Shown: positions 53,230-61,733, counted from the stretch's first letter. The stretch: 64,000 bases of DNA from an uncultured Roseburia sp. (GCA_944380515.1 CALWHT010000014.1:57304-121303); one strand, 5' to 3'. Numbers and translations: made by a program. The notes: generated by a model not told the origin, from the letters alone.

Positions 53230-54165
53230 ATGATAAACGGAATTATCAACGTGTATAAAGAGCGCGGTTATACCTCATTTGATGTGGTTGCAAAGCTGCG
53301 CGGCATATTAAAAACAAAAAAAATCGGACATACCGGCACGCTTGATCCGGAAGCCGAGGGCGTTCTCCCCATCTGCGTCGGAAAAGCGACAAAGGTGTGC
53401 GGACTGCTGACCGATAAGGATAAGGAATATGAGGCGGTCATGCTGCTTGGCAGGACAACGGACACGCAGGATACCACGGGGACGGTGCTTTTGGAGCGTC
53501 CCGTTACTGTGACGGAGGCAAAAGTACGGGAAGCGGCGGCACGTTTTGTCGGAGATTACGAGCAGGTGCCGCCGATGTATTCGGCGCTGAAGGTAAACGG
53601 GAAAAAGCTCTGCGACCTTGCGCGGGCCGGCGTAACGGTGGAGCGCGCCGCAAGGCGGGTTCATATCTATGAGATTGAGATGGAAGACATCAGCCTCCCC
53701 AGAGTGAAAATGCGTGTGCGCTGCTCAAAGGGAACCTATATTCGGACGCTCTGTGAGGATATCGGAGAGGTGCTTGGCTGCGGCGCGTGCATGGAAGCGC
53801 TGGTTCGGACAAGAGTATCGGAATTTGGGATTTGCGATGCTTTGCGGCTTTCAGAGATTGAACAAAAGGTCGGAGAATGTGCCGGAGATATACCGCCCGG
53901 CGAATGGGAGACGGGGATGTTTGATTTTATCCGCTCCGTGGATTCCGTATTTTTGCATCTGGAAAAGGCCATCATAAAAAGAGAGTGGAATACGCTGCTG
54001 TATAATGGAAACCGGATGTCTCCGGAGGCGTTTGCCGATTACCGGGGGAGCCTTAAGCAGGCGCAAATCCGGGTTTATGATGAAGAAGGGCATTTTATCG
54101 GAATTTATGAATATTCCTCCGACAGAGGAGACTATAAGCCGGTAAAGGTGTTTATGGAAGCATGA
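53230..54165 (+). CDS. truB: tRNA pseudouridine(55) synthase
   Basis: A 311-residue TruB that makes pseudouridine 55 in the T-loop of tRNAs. Catalytic motif KKIGHTGTLDPEAEGVLPIC with the active-site Asp near residue 39, then YEQVPPMYSALKVNGKKL and KGTYIRTLCEDIGEVLGCGA. A C-terminal extension of about 80 residues (to YKPVKVFMEA) replaces the PUA domain. The last 4 bases overlap the ribF start (ATGA). Confidence 0.96.
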   Translation: MINGIINVYKERGYTSFDVVAKLRGILKTKKIGHTGTLDPEAEGVLPICVGKATKVCGLLTDKDKEYEAVMLLGRTTDTQDTTGTVLLERPVTVTEAKVREAAARFVGDYEQVPPMYSALKVNGKKLCDLARAGVTVERAARRVHIYEIEMEDISLPRVKMRVRCSKGTYIRTLCEDIGEVLGCGACMEALVRTRVSEFGICDALRLSEIEQKVGECAGDIPPGEWETGMFDFIRSVDSVFLHLEKAIIKREWNTLLYNGNRMSPEAFADYRGSLKQAQIRVYDEEGHFIGIYEYSSDRGDYKPVKVFMEA

Positions 54166-55091
54166 AATACATTAAAAATACAACTGATTTTTATATTGAG
54201 GAACCCACGGTGCTTTCCCTGGGAAAGTTCGACGGAATCCATCGTGGGCATGAACTTTTGATGGAACAGCTTGCGGCGCAGAAGGATCGGGGACTTGCGG
54301 CGGTGATTTTTACATTTGACATTCCGCCCAGAAGAAATATCAGCCACATCGAGGCTCGTGTCCTTACGACCAACCAGGAAAAAATGCATATTTTGGAACA
54401 GATCGGCGTTGATTATCTGGTGGAATGTCCGTTTACGGAGGTTGTGATGTGCATGGAGGCCGAAGATTTTATTGCCAAAATCGTGCGCCAGCTTCACGTA
54501 AAATGCTTTGTGGTGGGAGAGGATTTTCGGTTTGGGCATAACCGCAGGGGAGACTACCATATGCTTTTAGCGTATGCACAGGAGTATGGCTATGAGGTAC
54601 TCGTCGTGAAAAAAATGAAGGAAAACGCCAGAGACATCAGCAGTACCTTTGTTCGCGAGGAAATTGAAAAGGGAAATATCGAAAAGGCCAATCATCTTCT
54701 GGGCTACCGGTATTTTGTGACGGGACCGGTTCTGCATGGGAGGCATATCGGCAGCACGAAAATCGGAATCCCAACGATAAACCTGATACCTCCCGAGGAA
54801 AAACTCCTCCCGCCTTTTGGCGTCTATGTCACGGAGGCTATTATCGGGGAGGAAAAGTATCGGGGTATCACGAATGTGGGGCAGAAACCGACGATTGAGG
54901 GAAATAATCCCGTCGGCGTGGAGACGCATTTGCTCGACTTTGCCGGGGATCTTTACGGGAAAACGGTCACCGTGGAATTTTTGACGAGGGTCCGGGAGGA
55001 GCGCAAATTTGCATCCATTGAGGCGCTGAAGGAACAGATGCAGAATGACATTGCTTTCGGCAGGGCATATTTCAGTAAAGATATTACATAA
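54162..55091 (+). CDS. ribF: Bifunctional riboflavin kinase/FAD synthetase
   Basis: A 309-residue enzyme producing FMN and then FAD. The N-terminal adenylyltransferase part (about 15-180) has SLGKFDGIHRGHELLM and the ISSTFVREEIEKG loop; the C-terminal flavokinase part (about 185-305) has TKIGIPTINLIPPEEKLLPP and YRGITNVGQKPTIEG. It is coupled to truB and ends the long rimP operon. A WalR-like box and the next promoter overlap its stop codon. Confidence 0.95.
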   Translation: MKYIKNTTDFYIEEPTVLSLGKFDGIHRGHELLMEQLAAQKDRGLAAVIFTFDIPPRRNISHIEARVLTTNQEKMHILEQIGVDYLVECPFTEVVMCMEAEDFIAKIVRQLHVKCFVVGEDFRFGHNRRGDYHMLLAYAQEYGYEVLVVKKMKENARDISSTFVREEIEKGNIEKANHLLGYRYFVTGPVLHGRHIGSTKIGIPTINLIPPEEKLLPPFGVYVTEAIIGEEKYRGITNVGQKPTIEGNNPVGVETHLLDFAGDLYGKTVTVEFLTRVREERKFASIEALKEQMQNDIAFGRAYFSKDIT

Positions 55092-55099
55092 TTATTACA
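55083..55099 (-). promoter_or_regulatory. WalR-box-like direct repeat
   Basis: On the minus strand the 17 bases read TGTAAT-AATTA-TGTAAT, matching the WalR consensus TGTWAH-N5-TGTWAH at all 12 defined positions. It ends 8 bases before the -35 of an NlpC/P60 wall hydrolase gene. WalR of the essential WalKR system controls such hydrolases (cwlO, lytE, yocH) in Bacillus. Confidence 0.6.
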
Positions 55100-55107
55100 A
55101 AATTATG

Positions 55108-55136
55108 TTGACACCGTAAAATATGACTGCTATACT
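55108..55136 (+). promoter_or_regulatory. Consensus promoter of the NlpC/P60 hydrolase gene
   Basis: TTGACA (55108-55113) and TATACT (55131-55136) with a 17-base spacer, 17 bases after the ribF stop. Confidence 0.9.
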
Positions 55137-55220
55137 TGGTAGCGTAGCAGAAACAGAGAGATTGCAGATATGGCGTGGCGGATACCGGGAGAGGGAACCA
55201 GACGCCGGAAAGGCAAGGAA

Positions 55221-56384
55221 ATGAAAGCAAAAATAATCAGGGCGGCAGGAATTTTAGCGGCAGGCACGCTGATTTTTACAGCGGCATATACAGCGAATCA
55301 GGTAGAAGGAAAGCAGACGAAGCAGAGCGGCGTCAGCGCCGGCGTTTCTTTGGAGCTGGCAGCGCAGATGGATACCTATTTTAATGAAAATACGACGGTG
55401 GCGTCCGGCGTGACGGACACATTGTCAGGTTATCTCAGTGAATCTGCGGAAGCTGCCGCGGAGATTACGGAGACAGATACGGTGATAACGGCGTCCGGGC
55501 AGGAGGAGCAGGACGAGCAGGAAGCCCTGCAGGAGGCTGCCGCTGAGTTTGGATATACGAATCTGGGCGTTGCACAGGTAGACGGCAATTTAAATGTAAG
55601 GGAAGCTCCCGGAACGGAGGCGGAAGTTGTAGGTAAGATGCCGAATAACGCCGGATGTGAGATCCTTGGCACGGAGGGCGAATGGACTAAGATTGAGTCC
55701 GGCAAAGTTACGGGCTATGTCAAGTCCGAATATCTTTTGACCGGAGAGGCTGCGATTGCAAAGGCCCGTGAGGTACAGCAGACGCTGGCGACCGTTACAA
55801 CGACGACGCTTTATGTGAGGGAAGAGCCGAACACGGATTGTTCCGTGATTACGATGATGCCTCAGGGCGAGGAGCTCGAGGTGGTTGAGGTCATGGACGG
55901 CTGGGTGAAAATCAACGTCGACAGTGATGAGGGCTATGTATCCTCCGAATATGTGGAGATTTCCACTGAGCTGACGAAGGCCCAGACCATGACGGAGGTG
56001 CGTTACGGTGAGGGAGTTTCGGATGTGAGGGTTTCCCTTGTGCAGTTTGCAACCCAGTTTGTCGGTAATCCCTATGTATGGGGAGGGACGAGCTTAACCA
56101 ATGGAGCAGATTGCTCCGGCTTTGTCTTAAGTGTATTTGCCAACTACGGTATTTCACTGCCGCATTCCTCAAGGGCGCAGGCAAATTGCGGTACGAGCAT
56201 TTCCGCTTCCGAGGCACAGCCGGGAGATTTATTCTTCTACGGAAACGGAAGCAGCATCAATCATGTGGCGATTTATATCGGAAGCGGACAGGTTGTCCAT
56301 GCAAGTTCGCCGAAATCCGGCATCAAGATTTCGGGCGCTTATTACAGAACTCCGGTAAAAGTCGTGCGTGTAATCAATAACTGA
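55221..56384 (+). CDS. Secreted wall hydrolase: two SH3 domains and NlpC/P60 endopeptidase
   Basis: A 387-residue exported protein. ATG 55221 gives a normal signal peptide (KAKIIRAAGILAAGTLIFTA, cleavage probably after about residue 30); GGAAAGG lies 7 bases before it. A helical, acidic region follows, then two bacterial SH3 domains (about 125-185, GNLNVREAPGTEAEVVGKMP; and 190-255, TTLYVREEPNTDCSVITMMP). The NlpC/P60 domain covers the last 120 residues, with catalytic Cys in NGADCSGFVLSVF and His in INHVAIYIGSGQVVHASS. Such enzymes cut gamma-D-Glu-meso-DAP or related stem-peptide bonds for wall growth. The promoter has a WalR-like box. Confidence 0.94.
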   Translation: MKAKIIRAAGILAAGTLIFTAAYTANQVEGKQTKQSGVSAGVSLELAAQMDTYFNENTTVASGVTDTLSGYLSESAEAAAEITETDTVITASGQEEQDEQEALQEAAAEFGYTNLGVAQVDGNLNVREAPGTEAEVVGKMPNNAGCEILGTEGEWTKIESGKVTGYVKSEYLLTGEAAIAKAREVQQTLATVTTTTLYVREEPNTDCSVITMMPQGEELEVVEVMDGWVKINVDSDEGYVSSEYVEISTELTKAQTMTEVRYGEGVSDVRVSLVQFATQFVGNPYVWGGTSLTNGADCSGFVLSVFANYGISLPHSSRAQANCGTSISASEAQPGDLFFYGNGSSINHVAIYIGSGQVVHASSPKSGIKISGAYYRTPVKVVRVINN

Positions 56385-56393
56385 AAATAAGCA

Positions 56394-56422
56394 TTTACAT
56401 CACAGCGATTCTGTGTTATAGT
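56394..56422 (+). promoter_or_regulatory. Promoter of rpsO
   Basis: TTTACA (56394-56399) and TATAGT (56417-56422) with a 17-base spacer, 10 bases after the hydrolase stop. The roughly 100-base leader that follows has a possible hairpin around 56491-56510 and could host S15 autoregulation; this is not shown. Confidence 0.8.
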
Positions 56423-56533
56423 ATACGGGTGTGATTTAGCCCATATTCGGTAGATGGACGACTCCGACCTTTTACTGAGTATTCGCCGGTATCATCGGCA
56501 CAGGGCGTTTAATAAGAAAAGGAGGGTCATAAT

Positions 56534-56800
56534 ATGATCGCAAAGGAAAAGAAACAGGCAATTATTGCAGAATACGGCAGAACACCGGGAGACACAGGTT
56601 CACCGGAGGTTCAGATTGCTATTTTAACGGCACGTATTGAAGAGCTGAACGCACATCTGGCGCAGAATAAGAATGATTATCATTCAAGACGCGGTCTCTT
56701 AAAGATGGTTGGTCAGAGACGTGGTTTACTGGCTTACTTAAAGAAGGTAGATATCGAGAGATATCGTTCCTTAATTGAACGTTTAGGTCTTAGAAAGTAA
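56534..56800 (+). CDS. rpsO: Small ribosomal subunit protein uS15
   Basis: An 88-residue S15, with [40 protein letters not shown] and the ending [10 protein letters not shown]. It binds the central domain of 16S rRNA and helps form bridges to 50S. It starts behind GGAGGG. Paired with pnp downstream, as in most bacteria. Confidence 0.97.
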   Translation: MIAKEKKQAIIAEYGRTPGDTGSPEVQIAILTARIEELNAHLAQNKNDYHSRRGLLKMVGQRRGLLAYLKKVDIERYRSLIERLGLRK

Positions 56801-56807
56801 AATTGCG

Positions 56808-56896
56808 GCCCGTATGGAAAGCGATTTTTCCGTACGGGCTGCCGTATGGGATGGTTTTCCATACGGTTTTATCGAGTGGGCTTTGTTCCACTCGAT
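56808..56896 (+). repeat. Array of three hairpins between rpsO and pnp
   Basis: Stem A is a 13-bp GCCCGTATGGAAA/TTTCCGTACGGGC (56808-56839). Stem B is CCGTATGG/CCATACGG (56842-56866) followed by four T. Stem C is ATCGAGTGG/CCACTCGAT (56871-56896) with TTTT. Stems A and B share the CGTATGG core. B and C look like weak terminators. The rest of this 282-base gap holds a further imperfect inverted repeat (about 57016-57046) before the pnp ribosome site. RNase III/PNPase autoregulation of pnp messages is known in E. coli, but the relation here is not shown. Confidence 0.65.
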
Positions 56897-57082
56897 TTTA
56901 AGTTTACGCCCGAAAAGGCGTGTATGCCGTCCGGGCTTCGGATGGCGGGCAGAAGCGTATATCCGAGACCACTGAAAAGGATATGAAATTCATGTGTTTT
57001 TCAGTAGTTTCGGTGCTTCTGCTTTGCCGGCACCGGAAAAAACTTTCCGTCCGGCCGATATCAGACAAAAAGGAGAAAAACA

Positions 57083-59176
57083 ATGTATAAAAGCTTTTCA
57101 ATGGAACTTGCAGGCAGAACACTGACCGTTGACATCGGGAGAGTCTGTGCGCAGGCAAACGGCGCAGCGCTCTTAAAGTATGGAGATACGACGGTATTAT
57201 CCACCGTTACGGCATCGGACAAGCCGAGAGATGGAATCGACTTCTTCCCGCTCAGCGTGGAATATGAGGAGAAAATGTACTCGGTAGGAAAAATTCCGGG
57301 AGGCTTCAATAAGAGAGAGGGCAAGGCATCCGAGAATGCCATCCTTACTTCCCGCGTGATTGACCGGCCGATGCGTCCGCTGTTTCCGAAGGATTACCGC
57401 AACGATGTGACGATTAACAACATGGTAATGTCCGTGGATCCGGAATGCCGCCCGGAGGTGGTAGGCATGATTGGCTCGGCTCTTGTCACCACAATTTCCG
57501 ATATTCCGTTCGCAGGCCCCTGCGCGATGACCCAGATGGGCATGGTGGACGGAGAGTTTATCGTAAATCCGTCCCAGAAGATTTGGGATACGGGAGATTT
57601 GCAGCTTACGGTTGCATCCACCGCGGAAAAGGTAATTATGATTGAGGCGGGTGCAAATGAAATCCCTGAGGATAAGATGATAGAGGCGATTTACAAATGT
57701 CATGACGTAAACCAGACAATCATCGCGTTTATCAATCAGATCCAGGCGGAGGTCGGAAAGCCGAAGCATGAATATACGAGCTGCGCGATTCCGGAGGAGA
57801 TGTTTGCGGCAATCAAAGAGATTATCACGCCGGAGCAGATGGAGGAAGCGGTATTTACCGACGAGAAGCAGAAGCGTGAGGAAAATATACGCCAGATTAC
57901 CGAAAAGCTTGAGGAGGCGTTCGCTGACAATGAGGAATGGCTTGCCGTGCTTGGCGAGGCTGTTTACCAGTATCAGAAGAAGACGGTCCGCAAGATGATT
58001 TTAAAGGATCATAAGCGTCCGGACGGTCGTGCGATCAACCAGATTCGTCCGTTGGCGGCAGAGGTGGATTTGATACCGAGAGTTCACGGCTCCGCGATGT
58101 TTACCCGCGGTCAGACGCAGATTTGCGATGTCGTGACGCTTGCCCCGCTTTCCGAGGTTCAGAAGATTGACGGTCTGGATGAGAATATTACAACGAAGCG
58201 CTATATCCATCAGTATAATTTCCCGGCCTACTCCGTAGGAGAAACAAAGGTTTCACGCGGTCCGGGACGTCGTGAGATTGGACATGGCGCGCTGGCGGAG
58301 AAAGCGCTTATGGCAGTGCTTCCTTCCGAGGAAGAGTTCCCGTATGCAATCCGTGCCGTTTCCGAGACCTTTGAGTCCAACGGTTCTACATCCATGGCTT
58401 CCACCTGCGCTTCCTGTATGTCTCTGATGGCTGCGGGTGTGCCGATCAAAGCGATGGTTGCAGGTATCTCCTGCGGTCTTGTTACCGGGGATACCGATGA
58501 TGATTACATTGTGCTTACCGATATTCAGGGGCTTGAGGATTTCTTCGGTGATATGGACTTTAAGGTGACCGGTACGCATAAGGGAATCACGGCAATCCAG
58601 ATGGATATTAAAATTCACGGACTTACGAGACCGATTGTGGAGGAAGCTATCGCACGGACGAGAGAGGCGAGAATCTACATTATGGATGAGGTAATGTCTA
58701 AGGCGATTGCGGAGCCGAGAAAAGAGGTCAGCAAATATGCGCCGAAGATTGTTCAAATCCAGATTAATCCGGAAAAAATCGGTGATGTGGTCGGCCAGAG
58801 AGGTAAGACCATCAATGAAATCATTGACCGTACGGGCGTTAAGATTGATATTGCGGACGACGGTTCGGTATCCGTATGCGGAACGGACACCGCGATGATG
58901 GATAAGGCGGTGGAGATGATTAAAATTATTACGACTGACTTTGAGGAAGGCCAAATCCTTGTGGGAACGGTCGTAAGCATCAAGGAGTTTGGCGCGTTCC
59001 TTGAGTTCGCTCCCGGAAAAGAGGGGATGGTTCACATTTCCAAGATTGCCAAAGAGAGAATCAACCGCGTCGAGGATGTGCTTACGCTGGGCGATAAGGT
59101 GAAGGTTGTCTGCCTTGGAAAAGATAAGATGGGAAGAATCAGCTTCTCTATGAAGGACGTTCCGGCAAACGCTTAA
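57083..59176 (+). CDS. pnp: Polyribonucleotide nucleotidyltransferase (PNPase)
   Basis: A 697-residue phosphorolytic 3'-5' exoribonuclease of mRNA decay. Two RNase PH cores: residues about 5-210 (the inactive copy) and 310-540 (active, with FTRGQTQICDVVTLAP and RGPGRREIGHGALAEKAL, SNGSTSMASTCASCMSLMAA and DTDDDYIVLTDIQGLEDFFG). A KH domain (IGDVVGQRGKTINEIIDRTG) and an S1 domain (GTVVSIKEFGAFLEFAPGKE) end the protein. ATG 57083 follows AAAGGAG. A strong bidirectional terminator follows. Confidence 0.97.
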   Translation: MYKSFSMELAGRTLTVDIGRVCAQANGAALLKYGDTTVLSTVTASDKPRDGIDFFPLSVEYEEKMYSVGKIPGGFNKREGKASENAILTSRVIDRPMRPLFPKDYRNDVTINNMVMSVDPECRPEVVGMIGSALVTTISDIPFAGPCAMTQMGMVDGEFIVNPSQKIWDTGDLQLTVASTAEKVIMIEAGANEIPEDKMIEAIYKCHDVNQTIIAFINQIQAEVGKPKHEYTSCAIPEEMFAAIKEIITPEQMEEAVFTDEKQKREENIRQITEKLEEAFADNEEWLAVLGEAVYQYQKKTVRKMILKDHKRPDGRAINQIRPLAAEVDLIPRVHGSAMFTRGQTQICDVVTLAPLSEVQKIDGLDENITTKRYIHQYNFPAYSVGETKVSRGPGRREIGHGALAEKALMAVLPSEEEFPYAIRAVSETFESNGSTSMASTCASCMSLMAAGVPIKAMVAGISCGLVTGDTDDDYIVLTDIQGLEDFFGDMDFKVTGTHKGITAIQMDIKIHGLTRPIVEEAIARTREARIYIMDEVMSKAIAEPRKEVSKYAPKIVQIQINPEKIGDVVGQRGKTINEIIDRTGVKIDIADDGSVSVCGTDTAMMDKAVEMIKIITTDFEEGQILVGTVVSIKEFGAFLEFAPGKEGMVHISKIAKERINRVEDVLTLGDKVKVVCLGKDKMGRISFSMKDVPANA

Positions 59177-59224
59177 AGAGATGCGGAACTTCCGGTGTGA
59201 AGCAATAAGAATTTTTCTATAAAC

Positions 59225-59283
59225 AAAGCAGGGTTGCTGTCTCATGGATGCTCATTCATCTGTGAGACAGCAACCCTGCTTTT
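59225..59283. terminator. Bidirectional terminator between pnp and the PII-like gene
   Basis: A perfect 20-bp stem AAAGCAGGGTTGCTGTCTCA (59225-59244) paired with its complement (59264-59283) over an 18-base loop. A's on the left and T's on the right mean it can work in both directions. Confidence 0.9.
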
Positions 59284-59326
59284 ATGTCTGAAATTTGTAT
59301 TTTAAAGCATGTTTTCGGACAGTATT

Positions 59327-60022
59327 TTAAAGTCCAATGATTCCGTCTACCGGAAGTGAGAGCGTCACTCCGTGGGCAGGAGAATCAAGGCCGTGTTCCT
59401 TGCTGATGGCGCTCATGACGGCCGTCTTTTTCTCTTTCGGGACAACAATGGCAATGATTTCCTGTTCCTCCTGAATCGTGATTCCGAAAATCATCGCGGA
59501 TTTTCCGGGACTGCAGCGCAGACCTTTTAAGACGGTGCCGCCTGTTGCGCCCGCGGCTCTTGCGGTGTTCATAACATTGTCGCTGTAGCCCTGGTTGATG
59601 GTTACGAGAATCATGGCATGTGTAATTGTTTCACTCATTTTTTTCACTTCCTTTTCTGTTTCTTCCTGTTCTGTCTGGTCGATTCCTGTTTCCAGAAGCT
59701 TATATAGCCAGCCCTGCACGCCGTTGATTGGAATGCTGACGGCGATACCGGTTCCCTTTTTATGAAGGGAGAGCGCCTGGTTCATTTCGGCAAGCAGAAT
59801 CCGGGTACGCTCCTTTGGCACAAAGCACAGTGCGATGCTTTTCTGGATTCCGCCCAAACCGCAGAGTTCAAGAAATTCAGAGCTGGCTGTTCCGATTCCA
59901 TGCAGCTGATAATAGATGGGAACTTCGGATTCTGCTAAAAATTCGGATAATTTTTCGCGTATCTTGGAGTCGATAATGACGACCAGACACCGAAAAGCGT
60001 GTTTCTTTTTCAAATCCTGCAT
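59327..60022 (-). CDS. Protein of two fused PII-like signalling domains
   Basis: A 231-residue cytoplasmic protein begun at the ATG complementary to 60020-60022 after GAGGA. Residues about 8-108 and 130-231 each resemble a GlnB/PII-like ferredoxin fold. The second holds AMILVTINQGYSDNVMNTAR, ARAAGATGGTVLKGLRC and IIAIVVPKEKKTAVMSAISK, close to PII motifs such as AAGARGGTIL. The first is more diverged (CLVVIIDSKIREKLSEFLAE, YYQLHGIGTASSEFLELCGL). The classical T-loop uridylylation Tyr is not obvious. PII proteins bind ATP/ADP/2-oxoglutarate and gate transporters. It is the second gene after a DUF1538 membrane protein, so it probably regulates that protein. Confidence 0.85.
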   Translation of the reverse strand: MQDLKKKHAFRCLVVIIDSKIREKLSEFLAESEVPIYYQLHGIGTASSEFLELCGLGGIQKSIALCFVPKERTRILLAEMNQALSLHKKGTGIAVSIPINGVQGWLYKLLETGIDQTEQEETEKEVKKMSETITHAMILVTINQGYSDNVMNTARAAGATGGTVLKGLRCSPGKSAMIFGITIQEEQEIIAIVVPKEKKTAVMSAISKEHGLDSPAHGVTLSLPVDGIIGL

Positions 60023-60060
60023 AATTTATTCCTCATTTCTGCGCTGCTTTTTGCGCATAA

Positions 60061-60122
60061 CAAGTTTGCTGTCAAGCAGCGCGCAGACACAAACTTGCGA
60101 GTGAAAAATAAATTTTTCACTC
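60061..60122 (-). other. Inverted repeats between the DUF1538 and PII-like genes
   Basis: Two nested signals: CAAGTTTG/CAAACTTG (60061-60068, 60090-60097) and a perfect 10-bp stem GAGTGAAAAA/TTTTTCACTC (60099-60122) with loop TAAA just after the DUF1538 stop codon. They may act as an intercistronic attenuator or an mRNA-stability element. Confidence 0.6.
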
Positions 60123-60123
60123 T

Positions 60124-61644
60124 TTATTCCTCCTCGAGTTCTACAATCTCATTGTCATCAAGCCTTGCTTCGACAGCGGCCTCGGCCTGGGATTTTTTGA
60201 GCTTGATATTGTAAGAGACACCCATAATCTGAATCGCGATTAAGGGAGCCAATGCTACCATGGCGACAACGCCGAAAGCGTCGGTTACCACGTTTCCGCC
60301 GGCAGCGACGCATGCGCCCATTGCCAGGGGCAGCAGGAAGGTAGAAGTCATCGGACCGCTGGCAACACCGCCGGAGTCGAAGGCGATGCCGACAAATACC
60401 TTCGGCACGAATTTGGTCAGAATCAAAGCTATCACGTATCCGGGAATAATCAGCCAGTAAATATTTAAGCCGGTCAGCACGCGCAGCATCGCGAGTCCGA
60501 CGGATGCTGAAACACCGATGGAGAGGCTCAGATTCATGGCTTGCCTGGAGATAGAACCGCTTGTGACATCTTCCACCTGATGGTTTAAGATTTGTACCGC
60601 AGGCTCTGCCTTAACAATATAATAACCGATAAGAGCGCCGATGGGAATCAAAATCCATTTCCAGGACTGTTCGGCGATATTGCTTCCGAGCAGGCTGCCC
60701 ACCGGAGCGAACCCAACGTTTACGCCTGTCAGAAACAGAATGAGTCCGATAATCGTGTACACAAAGCCTACAACCATTTTAATTACCTGGTGTTTGTGGT
60801 AGCGTCTGGAAAATAACTGGAAAATCAGAAATACGCACAGTACCGGAAGCATGGAGACGAAAACTTCATGGCTGTAATCCGGAACCATATCGACAAATTG
60901 CCGCAGGACATCCTGCATGGTTACAACGTTTGGAATTTCCGTTGCCGTGTATGACGCATTCGTCGGGTGGTAGAAAATGCCGAGCAGCAGTACCATCATA
61001 ATCGGTCCGATGCTGCAAAAGGAAATCAGTCCGAAACTGTCACTTGAGCCGTTTTTGTCATTTCGCGTAGCGGAAAGACCGACACCGATTGCCATAATAA
61101 AAGGTACGGTCATCGGACCGGTTGTCACACCGCCGGAGTCGAACGCAACCGCGATAAAGTCAGACGGCGCCGCAAAGGAAAGCAGAAACAGAAGCAAATA
61201 AAAAATACACAAAAGCATTGGCAGACTGATGTGAAAAAGAATACGGAGTACAGCAATCACCAGGAAGATTCCGACACCAAGCGCTACCGTCCAGATGAGG
61301 ATATTGTTTGGAATGGATGGAACCTGGTTGGCGAGCACCTGAAGATCCGGTTCCGCAATTGTAATAATGATACCCATCAGAAAGCATACGGTAATCAGGA
61401 TCGGAAGCTTTCTGGTTTTCATAATGTGGGAACCGACGCCTTCACCGAGGGGGGTCATCGAAATTTCAGCTCCAAGCTGAAAAAATGCCATGCCGATTAT
61501 CAGCATAAGGGCCCCCACGAGAAACAGTGCTATCGTTCCGGTTTCCATCGGAACGACGAAGATGGAAAGCAGCAGCACGATGATGGTAATGGGCAGAACC
61601 GCGCTCACTGATTCGTCAAATTTTTCTCTGAGTTTTTTGTTCAA
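60124..61644 (-). CDS. DUF1538 integral membrane protein with internal duplication, TTG start
   Basis: A 506-residue polytopic membrane protein with about 14 predicted helices in two homologous halves. Matching segments include AEPDLQVLANQV with AEPAVQILNHQV, and FDSGGVTTGPMTVPF with FDSGGVASGPMTSTF. The two FDSGG-GPMT motifs lie in or near membrane segments and resemble a paired transport site. An acidic cytoplasmic C-terminus (LDDNEIVELEEE) follows. The start is TTG (complement of 61642-61644); a stop lies shortly upstream in frame and no better codon is seen. The family has no established substrate. Downstream, after 101 bases, lies a fused PII-like protein. Confidence 0.85.
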   Translation of the reverse strand: MNKKLREKFDESVSAVLPITIIVLLLSIFVVPMETGTIALFLVGALMLIIGMAFFQLGAEISMTPLGEGVGSHIMKTRKLPILITVCFLMGIIITIAEPDLQVLANQVPSIPNNILIWTVALGVGIFLVIAVLRILFHISLPMLLCIFYLLLFLLSFAAPSDFIAVAFDSGGVTTGPMTVPFIMAIGVGLSATRNDKNGSSDSFGLISFCSIGPIMMVLLLGIFYHPTNASYTATEIPNVVTMQDVLRQFVDMVPDYSHEVFVSMLPVLCVFLIFQLFSRRYHKHQVIKMVVGFVYTIIGLILFLTGVNVGFAPVGSLLGSNIAEQSWKWILIPIGALIGYYIVKAEPAVQILNHQVEDVTSGSISRQAMNLSLSIGVSASVGLAMLRVLTGLNIYWLIIPGYVIALILTKFVPKVFVGIAFDSGGVASGPMTSTFLLPLAMGACVAAGGNVVTDAFGVVAMVALAPLIAIQIMGVSYNIKLKKSQAEAAVEARLDDNEIVELEEE

Positions 61645-61676
61645 GGTACATCACACTACTTTCTTTTAGATTTTTA

Positions 61677-61733
61677 AATAGTTCACTAATTAACTATTAA
61701 TTTTATTTTAAAGGAAATAAGAAGCAAAGTCAA
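61677..61733 (-). promoter_or_regulatory. Promoter and palindromic operator of the DUF1538-PII operon
   Basis: On the minus strand TTGACT (complement of 61728-61733) and TAAAAT (complement of 61705-61710) are 17 bases apart. Just downstream, at the expected transcription start, is a palindrome with 7-bp arms AATAGTT/AACTATT (61677-61683 and 61692-61698), resembling MarR-type operators. A repressor there would block initiation. No regulator gene is adjacent. Confidence 0.65.

Noticed and set aside
58253-59245. 330-codon frame on the minus strand within pnp
   Set aside because: It is fully antisense to the conserved second RNase PH, KH and S1 domains, and overlaps the terminator.
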